A DNA stretch of 64,000 bases, from positions 51,631,916 to 51,695,915 of the forward strand of contig NC_079205.1 in assembly GCF_026745355.1 (NCBI RefSeq), in the 5' to 3' direction. Position 1 is the first letter of the stretch; the number at the start of each line of letters is the position of its first letter. Shown piece by piece: positions 1 through 11,800 of the stretch. This DNA is from Beta vulgaris subsp. vulgaris. Lineage: Eukaryota; Streptophyta; Magnoliopsida; Caryophyllales; Amaranthaceae. Below the pieces are notes generated by a model. It was not told the DNA's origin and ran no database searches. It was given only the letters and a program-made list of their open reading frames with translations. The translations under genes were made by a program, and so were the position numbers.

Positions 1-27
1 AGATTATTTTTAAAATGGCAAAATCAT

Positions 28-57
28 GCAACGGCTATTTTAAAAAATAATCGTTGC
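28..57. repeat. Short AT-centred palindrome
   Basis: Arms GCAACG and CGTTGC flank TATTTT/AAAATA, giving an imperfect inverted repeat of about 30 bp at the window edge. It may be part of a miniature transposon running off the left end. No further support is visible. Confidence 0.4.
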
Positions 58-254
58 TTTTAAAGGGGAAGGTGACATTTGGCAGCTTCTGATTGGGCCT
101 TTGGGCGCGCGTCAGGCTATCCCACGCCAGCTCTCCCCTTCTTTTTTTCTCTCTCTGCCGCGCGTCAGGCTGGCTGGGCCAGCTGGTCCTTTTTTTTCTC
201 TCTCTCTGCCGCCAGGTGTAAGCTCCCCATTTGTTCTTCATTTGCGCACCTCCC

Positions 255-474
255 CTAAAACTTCAGCATCCTCATTAAATGGGGAACCAACCCCACTCAT
301 GTGGAGCCCCATTTCAGGAGAGAGACTCCATATGGGGAGGGTTTTTTTTCCCATTGGAGGTGCTCTAAAACTTCAGCATCCTCATTAAATGGGGAACCAA
401 CCCCACTCATGTGGAGCCCCATTTGAGGAGAGAGACTCCATATGGGGAGGGTTTTTTTTCCCATTGGAGGTGCT
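255..474. repeat. 110-bp direct tandem repeat, two copies
   Basis: Two copies of a 110-bp unit (255-364 and 365-474) differ by about one base. Each starts CTAAAACTTCAGCATCC and ends near CCATTGGAGGTGCT. The reverse complement of the end, TAGAGCACCTCCAATGG, resembles the terminus of many plant miniature elements, so this may be a duplicated MITE end. Short open frames across it (101-388 plus, 297-494 minus) follow the repeat and show no protein family. Confidence 0.75.
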
Positions 475-480
475 CTAATA

Positions 481-1351
481 GGAACATGTGTCAAATTTCA
501 TTAGAAAATCAACCGCCCCTCTCAAGCCCAAAATAGAAGCCCAATTAATTTTTTTATGGCCAAGAAGCCCAATTAATTAAAACGGATCCTACCTAATTAA
601 AAATCAAAATGGGAAATAATAAACAGTAATATAAAAAAAAGGAATTGTTGCATTAGGATAGGGGTTAGGGAGAAAAAATATTGTAAACTTATTTAATTGT
701 ATTTTTTTTTCTTTAATATTTATTGTAGACGTTGTTTGGCCTTCCATTAATGAAATTTTTCTTAAAAAAAATAAGATTTAGGGTTAATTAGGCGAGAGGG
801 GGTAGGGTTTAGATTAGTAAATTAGGATTAGAGGGAATTAGGACTAGCAAACGTTAACGTCGTCAATCATTAATGGTAAGTGGGTGTATTTTTTGAAATA
901 GAGAAGGTATATGGTGTATTTGAAAAGTTGAAAGGATATATGGTGAAAAAGAATTTATCAGAAATATATGGTAAATAAAACCAGTAAAATAATAAGCTTT
1001 TGATTCAAATAAAATTAATTAATAGAATATAAAACACATATATCGTCAATAATTAGACAGCATGTTTAGTGGCATACAAAGGAGAGAATATGAGACATAC
1101 CCATATGAGTATATGTGTATTCTAGTTGTTGCATGTAAATCAGATCAACCAAAATTTGTGCATCAGATCTCGCTCAGCCATCAGCATCTTTAATTAGCAG
1201 GATATGAAACACAAATATTGTTAACTTAATTGCTATTTTCACAAATTACATTTGATAAAAAATCATGGAGAGAGAGATGAATGAAGGAATGAAGAGGATG
1301 AGTTTGTGATTGATTGAATTGATAAAGGAGAGAGAAAGATGAAAAAGCAAA
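481..1351. other. Intergenic, AT-rich; possible LINE 3' relic near 640-770
   Basis: No gene is visible. Around 680-772 the sequence runs through a T-rich stretch, a segment ending CCATTAATGAAATTT, and a short A tract. That resembles the 3' tail of plant L1-like elements on the plus strand, but too little remains to prove it. The rest is AT-rich with purine-rich tracts near 1265-1340. Confidence 0.35.
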
Positions 1352-1368
1352 TTCCTAAAAGTTTACTT
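1352..1368. repeat. Left target-site duplication of the LINE
   Basis: TTCCTAAAAGTTTACTT is repeated without mismatch at 6969-6985. It directly abuts the poly(T) run at 1367-1384, which is the poly(A) tail of a minus-strand LINE. A perfect 17-bp duplication is the expected product of target-primed reverse transcription. Confidence 0.92.
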
Positions 1369-1406
1369 TTTTTTTTTTTTTTTTGAAAGGGAAAGAGAAA
1401 ATAGCA

Positions 1407-4400
1407 TTACTCAAGGGACAACTTGTCCATCAAAATATAAGGAGCCACTTCCGAAGGAGAGTGGTTCTCCCAAATTTGTTCAACCCCAAAAGGAATTAAT
1501 TTAGCTGAATGGTGGGCAACAAAATTCCCATCACGCTTTACATGAGACCAAGAGATGGATTTAAAAACTAAACTAGAGGAGAGAATGCTATGAAGAACGA
1601 CATCCAAATCAGCAAGGAAGAGCGAAGCCTTCGAAAGACGATTTATCACTGTGAGACAATCAGACTCAATGATAACCTCAGAAAGACCAAAACGGGCACA
1701 AAGACGGACAACCATTTCGATACCTTTAGCTTCAGCAACTACAACAGGCCAATGAGCACGGATTCGACGAGAAGCAGCAAACCGGACATCGCCGTTAGAA
1801 TCACGAGCCACAACACCTAGACCTACCCAGCCCTCAACAACTAAGGATGCATCAACATTAACCTTTAACACACCGTCAGGGGGAGCAGACCATAAGCGAC
1901 GAGAAGCAGGGCTGCTTGATCCTCGGGCCTGATATATCTTCGATACATAGAGCCCCTGCTCTTCAACCAACCGTGAGAGGCGAGCCAGAAGCAGAGGGTG
2001 GGGTGTAGTATTTTTATTAAAGACCAAAGAATTTCGTTCACTCCACAAGCACCACGCCAGATAAGCTCCCTTAACACGAATTTTCCCCTCAAGCACACGC
2101 CAATTCTGGACATTGACACACATAGAAAGATCGAGGGATTTAAGTCGCATTTCCTCACACCCGCTGTCCAGCCATACCTGTCGCACATTAGGGCAGTCGA
2201 AAATTGCATGGACTTGAGTCTCCACCTCCCCACAGCCCCAGGGACACATAGAATCATGCGTTAAATGTCGGTGATACAGCAAGGAACGAACCGGTAAAGT
2301 AAGCGTGCACATTCGCCAAAGAAAATGGCGAACCTTGGGACTGACCTCTAAACCCCAAATATCAATCCATGATTGGTGGAAATTGTCGAGAATCCCACCC
2401 TTCCCCAGCATGTATGCTGTTTTAACTGAGTAGCATGCATCCTTTGTAAAAGCCCATGTAAGATCATCAGCCATAGGAATCGCACTTAACGGAGTAGCAA
2501 GAATGCAACGGGCATCTCTCTCATTAAATACTGAGTCCACCAAATCCACCCTCCACTCCATCCTCTCATAATCGATAAGATCACTAACCATCTGATAGGC
2601 ATCACACCGAGGGCTAGTAAGGTAACGTCCCTCTTCATCCACCACCCATGGGTCCTCCCATATCTTGATTTGAGCACCATTACCAACACGCCATACCATC
2701 CCCTCTTTGACAAGAGCTTTCGAGCTCCAAATACTACTCCACGAGTAACTACAAGATGAACCAAGAGGAGCATCTAGAAATCCACAATTCGGGAAATATT
2801 TTGCCTTCAAAACACGGGAAAGGAGAGAGTTAGGGCTCCGAATCAATCGCCAAGCTTGTCTCCCAAGTAAAGCATCATTAAACACCCTTAGGTCCTTGAA
2901 ACCCATACCACCAAAGCATTTTAAAGTGTACAAAAAATCCCAGCTTTTCCAGTGGATCTTTCTCTGAGAATCCGAACTACCCCATCAAAACCTAGCCATA
3001 GCCGAATGGATCTTTTGTATTATACCAGCTGGAATTTTGTAGACACCCATCAGATAAGTAGGAATGGCTTGAATCACAGACTTCAAAAGAATTTCTTTAC
3101 CGGCTCGAGAGAGAAGTTTTTCTTTCCATCCTTGGAGTTTCTTCCAAATCCTATCCAGGAGAGAATCAAAGATAGCACGCTTTGACCGACCTGAAATGGA
3201 GGGGATACCAAGATATTTCTCATGTTTCTCCACCTGTCTCATCTGCAAAATCCTCGTCAATTCTTCTCTTCGTGTGACGCAAACTCCTTTACTAAATGAA
3301 ACTTCCGATTTCTCATAGTTAATTTTCTGCCCAGATGCTGCTTCATAAGTGTTGAGGATATCAACTATAATGGTGCACTCCTGAGGGGAAGCTCTTGTAA
3401 AGAGTAGACTGTCATCTGCAAAGAAAAGATGAGAGATTTCAGGCCCACTGCGACTGGCTTTGGCTTCATGAATCTGCTTCTCCTGCACTTTCCTCTGAAT
3501 CATTCTGGAAAACACATCAGCAATCAAAATGAATAAATACGGGGATAAAGGATCCCCTTGCCGAAGCCCACGGGTGGGAGTAAGAGAGCCACACACTCCT
3601 CCATTAATAACGAAGGAATATGAAACAGAGGTAACACAATCCATGATTAGATTCACCCATCTCCCATCAAAACCCATAGTGAGAAGAAGCTTACGCAAAA
3701 AACCCCACTCCACTCTGTCATATGCTTTGCTCATGTCAAGCTTCATAGCCATAGTACCACGACGACTACGGTTTCTGTGTTTCATAGAGTGAAAAACTTC
3801 TAGGGCAATGAGGGCATTGTCAGTAATAAGTCTCCCAGGAACAAAAGCACTTTGATTTTCAGTAACAATGCTAGGGAGAAACTCCTTCAGACGAATAACA
3901 ATACATTTTGACACCAGCTTATAAAGGACATTGCATAAAGCTATGGGTCGGAATTCAGCTGCCTTAGTAGGATTTTTGACTTTTGGGATCAAGGCAATAT
4001 TAGTATGATTAACACATTCTGGGGACAAATGGCCATGCAAAATATTTCTAATAAAAGTGGTCACATCATCACCAACAATATGCCAGAAATGTTGATAAAA
4101 AATGGCATGCATACCGTCAGGGCCAGGAGCTTTGCATGGATGCATCTGCTGAAGAGCATACCAAATCTCATCCTTAGTAAAAGGCTTCATGAGAGTATGA
4201 TTAAAGGCTTCCGTAATCACAGGATCAATAGAAGATAGAACCTCAGAAATCTGCACATCAGAAGGATTAGAAGAGGCGAAAATAGTCTGAAAATAGCTGG
4301 TGAAAATATTTTCAATGTCATCTCCATCCTCTAACCATCGACCATTATCATCAAACAGGCCCTTTACAAAATTCCGCTTTCTCCGCTGTGTTGCTTTGTG

Positions 4401-5506
4401 GTGAAAATATTTAGTGTTTCGATCCCCATCACGCACCTCCGCCACCCGAGAACGTAAATACCAAAAAGCCTCATGCTTGGAATGAAGATCATCGAGCTTT
4501 TTTCACAAGCAGCACTGAACTTACAATTCTCCTCCGAAATGACCTGCTGTTGAGCCCATTTGAGCTCTTTTTCGGCTTTTTCTATTTGCTTTCCAATGTG
4601 CCCAAATTTACTACCACTCCAGCGCACCAATGATTGGGCCACACAGGAAATACGGTCCGGTAAAGAACCCCCAGCCGAGCCAGCCCACGCTGAAACAACT
4701 TCTGGTTCACAGCTCTCATCCAGCAGCCAAGCTGTCTCAAAGAAAATGCGCTTGGATCTCCCTTTGGGCCTGTGATATTGGGCAGGCCTAAGAACAATAG
4801 CAGAGTGGTCTGACTTGTAACGCAATGTATGCTCAGTGGCAGAATTTGGGTAGAGATCCGTCCAAGAAGGGGAGCTAATAAATCTGTCTAGACGTTCACG
4901 AATGCGGGTTGCAGAGGAGAGCCCACGTTCCCAGGTGTACCACACTCCAACGTAGCCCAGATCCTTCAACGACAGCGCATCAAGAGTAGCTCTAAAATTT
5001 CCCATTTCACGACGAACTCTGTAAGACCCACCCTCTTTTTCCTCATGACTCAGAATTTCATTGAAATCCCCACCCAAAAGAATCGGAAGATCAAGGGCTT
5101 CTCCACATAGGTAATGAATGAGCTCCCATGTGTGATGTTTTTCCTCCTCCTTTGCCCATCCATAAATACCGACAAATCGCCATTTTTTATTCCCATCTTC
5201 AACATCACCACAGATATGGTGTTGAGAAAAAGAGACAAGAGAAAACAGAACTTCCTCTCTCCAAAATAAACAAAGACCTCCACCCCTTCCTCTACTAGCT
5301 ACTCCAAAAGCATTTTGGAAACCCAAAGACCCTTTCAAAGCTTCCACATTATTCTTACTGATCATTGTCTCTGATATAAACATTATATCAGGGGCATAAA
5401 AATTACTCCATCGGCGGAGTTGACGAACTGACCAAGGGTTGCCCAACCCTCGGCAGTTCCAGCAGAGAGACACGCTTCGTAGTACCATCAGACTCGGCAA
5501 CTCCAT
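1407..5506 (-). pseudogene. LINE ORF2: endonuclease, reverse transcriptase, zf-RVT, RNase H
   Basis: The ATG at 5506 opens an AP-endonuclease domain with LCWNCRGLGNP, a GDFNEI motif, LDRFISS and SDHSAI. The frame then shifts at an A6/T6 homopolymer (4498-4503), consistent with loss of one base. The reverse transcriptase follows, with KAPGPDGMHAIFYQ, QSAFVPGRLITDNA, KLDMSKAYDRVEW, GLRQGDPLSPYLF and the catalytic FADD box. At 2985-2987 a TGA replaces what is normally a Trp codon; the frame then continues to 1407 through a zf-RVT region (SPKVRHFLWRM) and a plant-type RNase H with candidate acidic residues in VNVDAS, AEAKGIEM, ESDC and HVKRDGN. The visible lesions are thus one indel and one nonsense codon. 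The protein nicks the target and copies LINE RNA into DNA at the break. Confidence 0.9.
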
Positions 5507-6866
5507 ACTCAGTAAACTCCATAGACCTCTTCACATCACGAAACATAGGATCCATGTCCATTTCTTCCACTTCACCTTTTTCATCCATTCCCCTCCTGGC
5601 CAACCTTTTCCACCCACGTGCATTACCACTTGCCCCATCTTTAACATTCCCAAAAACAAAAAGCTCATTCTCTTTATTAATAGTAGCAAAGTCAACAGCA
5701 TTGAAACCAGGTGGGCCCAGGTAATGCTCCTCGGTAGTTGGGTCAGTCAACTGCAAATGTTCCACTGGAGGCTCGACATTGGGAGTCGGATTGGACAATA
5801 AAGGAGCAGCTTTAACTCTAGGGAGCATTAAAGCAGGAGTAATGGGGGGGGCCACTTCAAAGTGATCCGAATGAGAGACAGTTTTCTGTAGGCCACTCAT
5901 AATAGGCTTACTAGAAATGCTCAAAATATTTAGGGGAGCATTAAAAGCGTGCTTACCATTAAGACACGCAGCCTCCTGGCTTTTGGGAGCCATGCAGTCC
6001 ACCTGAGCTTCAGCATTCTTTGTGAGAGCTGGGGAGAGGATACCCACAGCTTTCTCACTCCTCACCATACTACTAGCATCAAACAGAACCTTCTTGCAAT
6101 TTCTATACTTATTTTCCTCTTCTATCTCCTTTGACCTACCCTTCCTAGGAGTGGCCTTGAGACCCAAATGCCACCCTAACTTCTCACATCTATCTTCTTC
6201 AGGCACAGAATGACAATCTTTCTCTGAATGTCCCATGACACCACACGCCAAACAGAAAAACGGGAGACGTTCATAGGCAAAATCAACTTGAATATCATTA
6301 CCCTTTTTATCTCTAAGTTTTCTGTATCTTCGAAGGGGTTTTGAAATATCCAGCATTACTTTCACACGACGGTATCTCCCAAACCCTAGCACATCCTCTT
6401 CTATCTCAATAATGTCCCCCATATTACCAATCAAAAGCTTAATCACATCATCAGACCGCATATTGAAAGGCAAGTTTTTTAACCTAATCCAGAAAGGGGA
6501 CTGGTTTAGAATTACCTGGTCAGGGGGTTCATCTCCATCTGCTTCCTTTAGTAACACCAACATATTGTCGAAACACCATGGGCGACCGTCAAGAACTTTC
6601 CTCATGTCTCGCCAATGAAAAAATTGGAAAGCAAAGAGATTAGGGCTCAAAACCCTAATTACAAGGCCATTGCTGGGCGCCCATACTGTTGTAGTTGTTC
6701 GTTTAAAAGCATCAACATTGAAAGATCGTTCAGTTAGCAGGCGCCCAAGTAAAAGCAAAGAAACAGAACTTCCAGCGTTAGGATTTATTGTATCAAAATC
6801 AATAATCTGATCCTCCTCATCATCTATTCGAAGGTTAGAAACGAAATTCGAAATCTCCTCTGCCAT
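5403..6866 (-). CDS. LINE ORF1: DUF4283 / CCHC RNA-binding protein
   Basis: The intact frame gives 487 aa from the ATG at 6866 (MAEEISNF). The frame stays open further upstream but has no earlier ATG inside the element. Residues 1-200 match the DUF4283 region of plant LINE ORF1 proteins (VWAPSNGLVIRVLSPNLFAF, then FHWRDMRKVLDGRPWCFDN). A zinc knuckle CLACGVMGHSEKDC (CX2CX4HX4C) lies near residue 203. The C-terminal half is polar and poorly conserved in kind. The protein is expected to bind LINE RNA and form the ribonucleoprotein used for retrotransposition. It overlaps the ORF2 start by about 100 bp in another frame. No internal stop is seen. Confidence 0.88.
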   Translation of the reverse strand: MAEEISNFVSNLRIDDEEDQIIDFDTINPNAGSSVSLLLLGRLLTERSFNVDAFKRTTTTVWAPSNGLVIRVLSPNLFAFQFFHWRDMRKVLDGRPWCFDNMLVLLKEADGDEPPDQVILNQSPFWIRLKNLPFNMRSDDVIKLLIGNMGDIIEIEEDVLGFGRYRRVKVMLDISKPLRRYRKLRDKKGNDIQVDFAYERLPFFCLACGVMGHSEKDCHSVPEEDRCEKLGWHLGLKATPRKGRSKEIEEENKYRNCKKVLFDASSMVRSEKAVGILSPALTKNAEAQVDCMAPKSQEAACLNGKHAFNAPLNILSISSKPIMSGLQKTVSHSDHFEVAPPITPALMLPRVKAAPLLSNPTPNVEPPVEHLQLTDPTTEEHYLGPPGFNAVDFATINKENELFVFGNVKDGASGNARGWKRLARRGMDEKGEVEEMDMDPMFRDVKRSMEFTEYGVAESDGTTKRVSLLELPRVGQPLVSSSTPPME

Positions 6867-6968
6867 CAGCAAAGGAGGGTGGCCGCCGGAGCGGAGGTCG
6901 ACCAGACGGTAGGGTTCTCTTTCGGGGAGAAGAGAGGGTTTCCTGTCTTTCAAGGGAGTTTTATGTCC

Positions 6969-6985
6969 TTCCTAAAAGTTTACTT
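6969..6985. repeat. Right target-site duplication of the LINE
   Basis: This is identical to 1352-1368 (TTCCTAAAAGTTTACTT) and marks the 5' end of the LINE at 6968. Confidence 0.92.
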
Positions 6986-7078
6986 AATTACTGAATTTTG
7001 AGTTGTACTATATGAATTCAGTCAAATTTAGTTGAGAGTTGTGAATGGGTTTATGGGTCCAAGTGGAGCAAGTAATAA

Positions 7079-7210
7079 GGGCTTGTTGTGCCCAATTAAT
7101 TTTTAGTTCAATTTTCAAAGTATAATCATTATTATTAATTAGTTATAATTTAATTCATTTTAGTTCAATTCAATTCAGTTCAGTTGTTTTATATCGAATA
7201 GAACAGGCCC
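7079..7210. mobile_element. Tourist-like (PIF/Harbinger) MITE
   Basis: This 132-bp element has ends GGGCTTGTT and, inverted, GGGCCTGTT. It is flanked by TAA on both sides (7076-7078 and 7211-7213). The inside holds repeated TTCAATTCAGTTCAG, as in the related element at 23149. TAA duplication and GGGCCTGTT ends are typical of Tourist elements. It has no coding capacity and depends on a Harbinger transposase elsewhere. Confidence 0.7.
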
Positions 7211-7213
7211 TAA

Positions 7214-8640
7214 GTAGAGAATGCTATTATTTTGATGCTCGAAATCGAAGTGGAGTAACAAGATTGTAGCATGTTGTGAAGGCTAAAAAAAATGTTGTAA
7301 ATGCTAAAAGAAAATTCTTGAAAGCAAGTATATTGTGAATGCAATAATTTTGAAACTTCAATTTTGAATCAAGGAAGATTTTCATGTTAAAAATAACTTG
7401 TTCAAAAGTGAAGCTTCATAAGAAGAAAAAATAAAAAACTTATGTGGACCTAATACTAATTTATGTTATTTATGAAAAATAAATGGTCACTATAAGAAAA
7501 AATAGATATATAAGATGAATACATATAGATTGTAAAATTCAACTTTGTGAAAAAAAAAAAATTACTATATCACAAAGTGAAAATATCATTATGATAAACT
7601 ATTATGAGAAATAGTGACTATATTAAAAAAAAAAAAAAGAACGGTCACTATGATAAATAGTAACGGTATAGTTTAACTTAATATTTTGAAAAGTTACTAT
7701 AAGAAGAAGAAAAAAGTCACTATATTAAATTAATGACTTTGGTCTACAATAATATTATTGTGGACTAGGTTCATGCAATATTAACTCAAGAACAAATTGC
7801 TAAATTTTTAAGTTAAATTTTCCATTTCTGGACCATTTTTTTATTTTCTTTCAAATTTAAGTTTGGTGTTTGGGAAGCTCAAGTGTGGGTTTTCCTTTCA
7901 TGTTGGAAGCTTCACATCTATCTTTCTCTTAAATATTTTTTCTTCTTTTTCTCCATTTCTTTTAATTTTTTATATTAATTAGTTTGATTTCATTGAGATT
8001 CATAATATTATCATTAATCTTAAAAAAAAAGAAACAATCAATTTGTAAGAGAGGAGGGATAGATATTTGTTTTCAATCTGACTGATAGAGTACATTATAT
8101 GATTTCATTGAGATTTTCATGTTAAAAACAACATCAACAAATGCAGAAAGAGGAGAGAGAGAGAATACTAGTGACCCCGTCGAGGAGCACCACCAACAAC
8201 ACCACCAACAATTTTATCGCGCGGCCGCGAGAGCAGGAGCGACGAAGAGAGAAACAACGCGAGCAGGGGAGGGTAACTCACCCAGAATAGAGGAGAGAGA
8301 AAGCGAATGGGACGCGAAACTCCGATGATACCACAGCGGTGCTTCGTGGATGCTACGGCTTTTCATTTTCGTTTGTTTTTTCATTTTCATTCGTTTTTTT
8401 CATTTTCGTTATTTTTTTTTTCATTTTCTTTCATTTTTCTTACTGTAAATTTCGACTCTTATTCGTTTTTTATTTTCGTTCCTTCTTGTTGATATATAAT
8501 TTCGTTCGTTCTTTTTTTTTTACTATAAATTGTAATTTGATGTCCTTGTTGATTGTTAATAAATAATTTCGTTTTGTTTGTTTGTTGATTCACTTTTTGA
8601 TTTTTCTTGTTGTAAATTTCTTGATATATTTAGGAGTAAA
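7214..8640. other. Gene-poor AT-rich stretch with pyrimidine-rich segment
   Basis: No credible gene is seen. Between 7489 and 7735 the motif TCACTAT or its inverse recurs (7489, 7606, 7643, 7722), possibly as subterminal repeats of the CACTA element ending at 8881. A patch at 8150-8330 is purine-rich and contains a NotI-type GCGGCCGC at about 8221. The segment 8355-8440 is a TTTTCATTTTCG-type pyrimidine repeat. The short open frames here have no family features. Confidence 0.5.
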
Positions 8641-8881
8641 AAATTGCCAAAAAAAAAAAAATCCGGTCAAAAAGGTTGCGGTTATGGTCAAAACCGCATC
8701 CTTTTGTAAAAAGAATGATTGCGTTTTAGGCCCAAAACCGCAGCCCTTCCAGAAGAGCTGCGGTTTTGGGCCTAAAACGCAACCCTTCATTGTGAAGGGT
8801 TGCTACGGAAAGGGCTGCTGGCCAAAAACGCAGCCGTTAGGCCTGTTTTAACCGCAACCCTTCCGTTTTTTTCCACTAGTG
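7490..8881. mobile_element. Putative non-autonomous CACTA element (right end firm, left end tentative)
   Basis: The right end, read inwards, is CACTAGTGGAAAAAAAC, a CACTA-type terminus. It sits exactly where a Copia reading frame stops being continuous (8882). A candidate left end CACTATAAGAAAAAA at 7490 matches it at about 12 of 15 positions, but no matching 3-bp duplication is found, so that end is doubtful. GC-rich subterminal repeats (ACCGCAACCCTTCC-like) fill 8670-8870. There is no transposase. Confidence 0.45.
8719..8785. repeat. Perfect long hairpin inside the CACTA subterminal region
   Basis: Arms of about 26 bp, TTGCGTTTTAGGCCCAAAAC onwards and its exact inverse, surround a loop of about 12 bp (CCTTCCAGAAGA). 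Neighbouring bases repeat the same motif with mismatches. Subterminal repeats of CACTA elements are transposase-binding sites in the En/Spm family; assigning that role here is inference. Confidence 0.7.
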
Positions 8882-11800
8882 AATCTTCTCTTATATGTTA
8901 AATTATAGACCTTAACCATATACATTCACGACTAGCCTCATGGATAACTAATCTCATAATGGTTAGAAAAATTAGTTGTAATCGTTTGTTTCATAAAACG
9001 CCAAGAGATGGCAATACCTCCACATAGAGCTGGCCATGGGACGGGCCGGGCCGGCACGAGGGCTGGCACGGCACGGCACGATTTGAGCCCGGCCCAGCAC
9101 GAGCACGCTATGAGCACGGCACCGCACGCCGGCACGAGTGGTGGGCCCTGGGCCATGCATGAACAACATTCTAAAAGTTTGGCACGAACCCGGCACGAGC
9201 ACGACGGGTCGGCCCACAAGTTGCCACGCTTATTTTGGTTAAAATTTAATATATACATTAAAATTTGTATAAGGCACGATGGCACGGCACGTGGGCCGGG
9301 TCGTGCATGGGCCTTAGATTTTACAACTTGGCACGAGCCCGGCACGACACGAGCATTTCTTAGCCCGTTTTGGCACGGCACGTTGTGGCACGAGGCACGC
9401 GGGCTTGGCACGTGGGCCTTCCCGGCACAGCCCGTGGCCACCTCTACCACAAGTGAAAACATAACCAGTTTGATATTGAATATTATGAGGATCATACAAG
9501 TAACCTGCATCTGCAAAACCAATCAAATCATCTTTCTCTAGATTATTAAAGAACAAGCCCATATATTTTGTACCTTGGAGGTAACAAAATGGTTAATTCC
9601 ATTCCAATACCTTCGGGTTGGATATGAACTAAACCTTGCTAACAAATTCACAACAAATGATATGTCAGGTCTTTTATGACTAGCAAGGTACATCAATGCC
9701 CATATAGCACTTAAGTATGGTACTTCAGGACCAAGGATCTCTTCATTATTTTCTCGAGGGCAGAAAGGATCTTTCTCTACATTAAGTGATCTTACAACCA
9801 TAAGGATACCTAAAGGATATGCTTTATCCATTGAAAATCTCTTAAGAATATTTTCTGTGTATGTTGTTTGATGCTCAAGGATTCCATTCTTTAGGTGCTC
9901 AATTTGTAACCCAACCAAAATTTTGTTTTTCCAAGGTCTTTCATTTCAAATTCCTTCTTTAAGCACACCGTCACTGAAATCTCTTCAGGAGTTCCAATAA
10001 TATCAAATCATCAACATACATTGCAATTATAACAAATCCTGATCCAAATCTCTTTATAAAGATGCATGAGCTAATAGGATCATTTTTATAGCATATACTT
10101 TTAACAAGTATTCATTGAGGAGGTTATACCACATACGTCCATATTGTTTCAATCCATGAAGGGATCTATTTAATTTGATTGAGTATTGTTTTCGAGAACC
10201 TGATCTTGTTGCTTTTGGAAACTTAAATCCTTCTGGAGTTTCATATAAATATCATTATCCAGTGGACCTCATAGATAACTTGTGAATATATCCATTAAGC
10301 GTAAGTCAAGTGATTCTCTTATCTTTAGACTAATTAGATATCTAAAAGTAGTTGCATCCACCATATGATAGTATGTCTCTTCATAATCAATACATGGTCT
10401 TTGTGAGAATTCTTGTGCAACTAATCATGCTTTATATATTACAACTTCACCCTTTTCATTTCGCTTTCGCACAAAGACCCATTTATATACTATTAGTTTT
10501 ACACCTTCAGGTATATGGGCTACACGTCCAAATACTTCTCTTTTCGAAAGAGAATGTAATTCAACTTCAATTGCTACTTTCCACTTTGGCTAATCATCTC
10601 TTTTTCTGCATTCTTGAGATGACTTTGGTTCATGATCCTCATCATCATTCATAACATATAATGCTTCATTGCATGCAAAAACATCATCAAAGATGATTCT
10701 ATTTCAATTCCATGTAATAATTCCAGACATGATATAATTTATTGAGATCTCTTCATTATTTAGGTACCTGAATTTCTTCTTCAATCATGTCTAAAGTCTC
10801 GTCCGGAAATCTTCCAAAATGAGTTAAATCCTCAATTTGACCATCATAAACTATTGCTCCTTTCCTTTTACGAGGATTCTTGTCTTTGGAACCGATTGGT
10901 CTGCCACGCTTCTAGCATGCTTTAGACTCATTAGCAACTTTATTTTGTCCTTCAGGGATCTCGACTTTCAGTGGAGCATTTACAACTGGTATATATGACT
11001 TAGTCACTCTTTTTGGGTCAGTAAAAGCGTCTGGCAATTGATTTACTAAACTTTAATTTGTAAATGAATTATCTCTTAAACTACTAGTTCACATTGTCTA
11101 GTACGAGAATAAAAATGAGATAGTGATAATTCATTACAACTAATTTCTTTTTCTAGTTGTTTGTTTTCTCCCCCTAAAGATGGAAAACTGATTCATTAAA
11201 ATGACAATCAGCAAAACAAGCTATAAATAAAACCTCTGTAGTTGGCTCAAGATATTTGATTATTGATGGGGATTCAAATCCAACATATATTCTCATCCTT
11301 CTTTCAGGACCCATCTTGGAGCGTTGTGGTGGAGCTATTGGAACATAAACTGCGCATCCGAAAATTCTAAGATGGGAGATATTTGGTTGCTGACCAAAAA
11401 CAATTGTGAAGAGGAGAATTTATGGAAAATTGTTGGCCTAATGTGAACCAGTGTTGGTGCATTTAATATAGCATGTCCCCAAGCATTAATAGGAAGTTTA
11501 GACTTCATAAGTAATGATTTAGCAATTATTTGAAGCCATTTAATTAATAACTCTGCATGACCGTTTTGTGTATGAACATGTGCTACAGGATGTTCAACAT
11601 TTATCCCAATGGACATGCAATAATCATCAAATAATGCTTGAGAAGTAAATTCACCGGCATTGTCAAGACAAATAGTCTTGATAAGAGTATCTGGAAAATG
11701 GGCTCGTAATTTGATCATTTAAGCAAGTAATATCGCAAACGTCAGGTTGTGAGTTGATAGCAAAGATACATGTGACCATCTAGTCTATGCATTGATTAAA

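Larger units (their letters stand above)
1369..6968 (-). mobile_element. Full-size L1-like LINE retrotransposon
   Basis: This 5.6-kb non-LTR retrotransposon reads right to left. From its 5' end it holds a short leader, ORF1 (6866-5403), ORF2 (5506-1407, overlapping ORF1 by about 100 bp) and a poly(A) tail seen as T18 at 1367-1384. Perfect 17-bp duplications flank it, so both ends are original and the insertion is recent. The domain order DUF4283, CCHC knuckle, AP-type endonuclease, reverse transcriptase, zf-RVT and RNase H is that of plant L1 elements. ORF2 carries one apparent single-base frameshift and one nonsense codon, so this copy is probably not autonomous unless these are sequence errors. 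Confidence 0.93.

Noticed and set aside
655..670. GGGTTAGGG, telomere-like
   Set aside because: It is a single occurrence without tandem repetition.
8119..8328. 69-aa frame with His/Gln-rich stretch
   Set aside because: Its purine-rich composition explains it. It lies within the presumed CACTA element and has no homologue I can name.
9008..9541. 177-aa plus-strand and 194-aa minus-strand frames in a GC-rich patch
   Set aside because: They lie across the hAT-like MITE and its Copia flanks. Their composition (Ala, Arg, Gly, His) follows the GGCACGAGC repeats and they cross the element borders.
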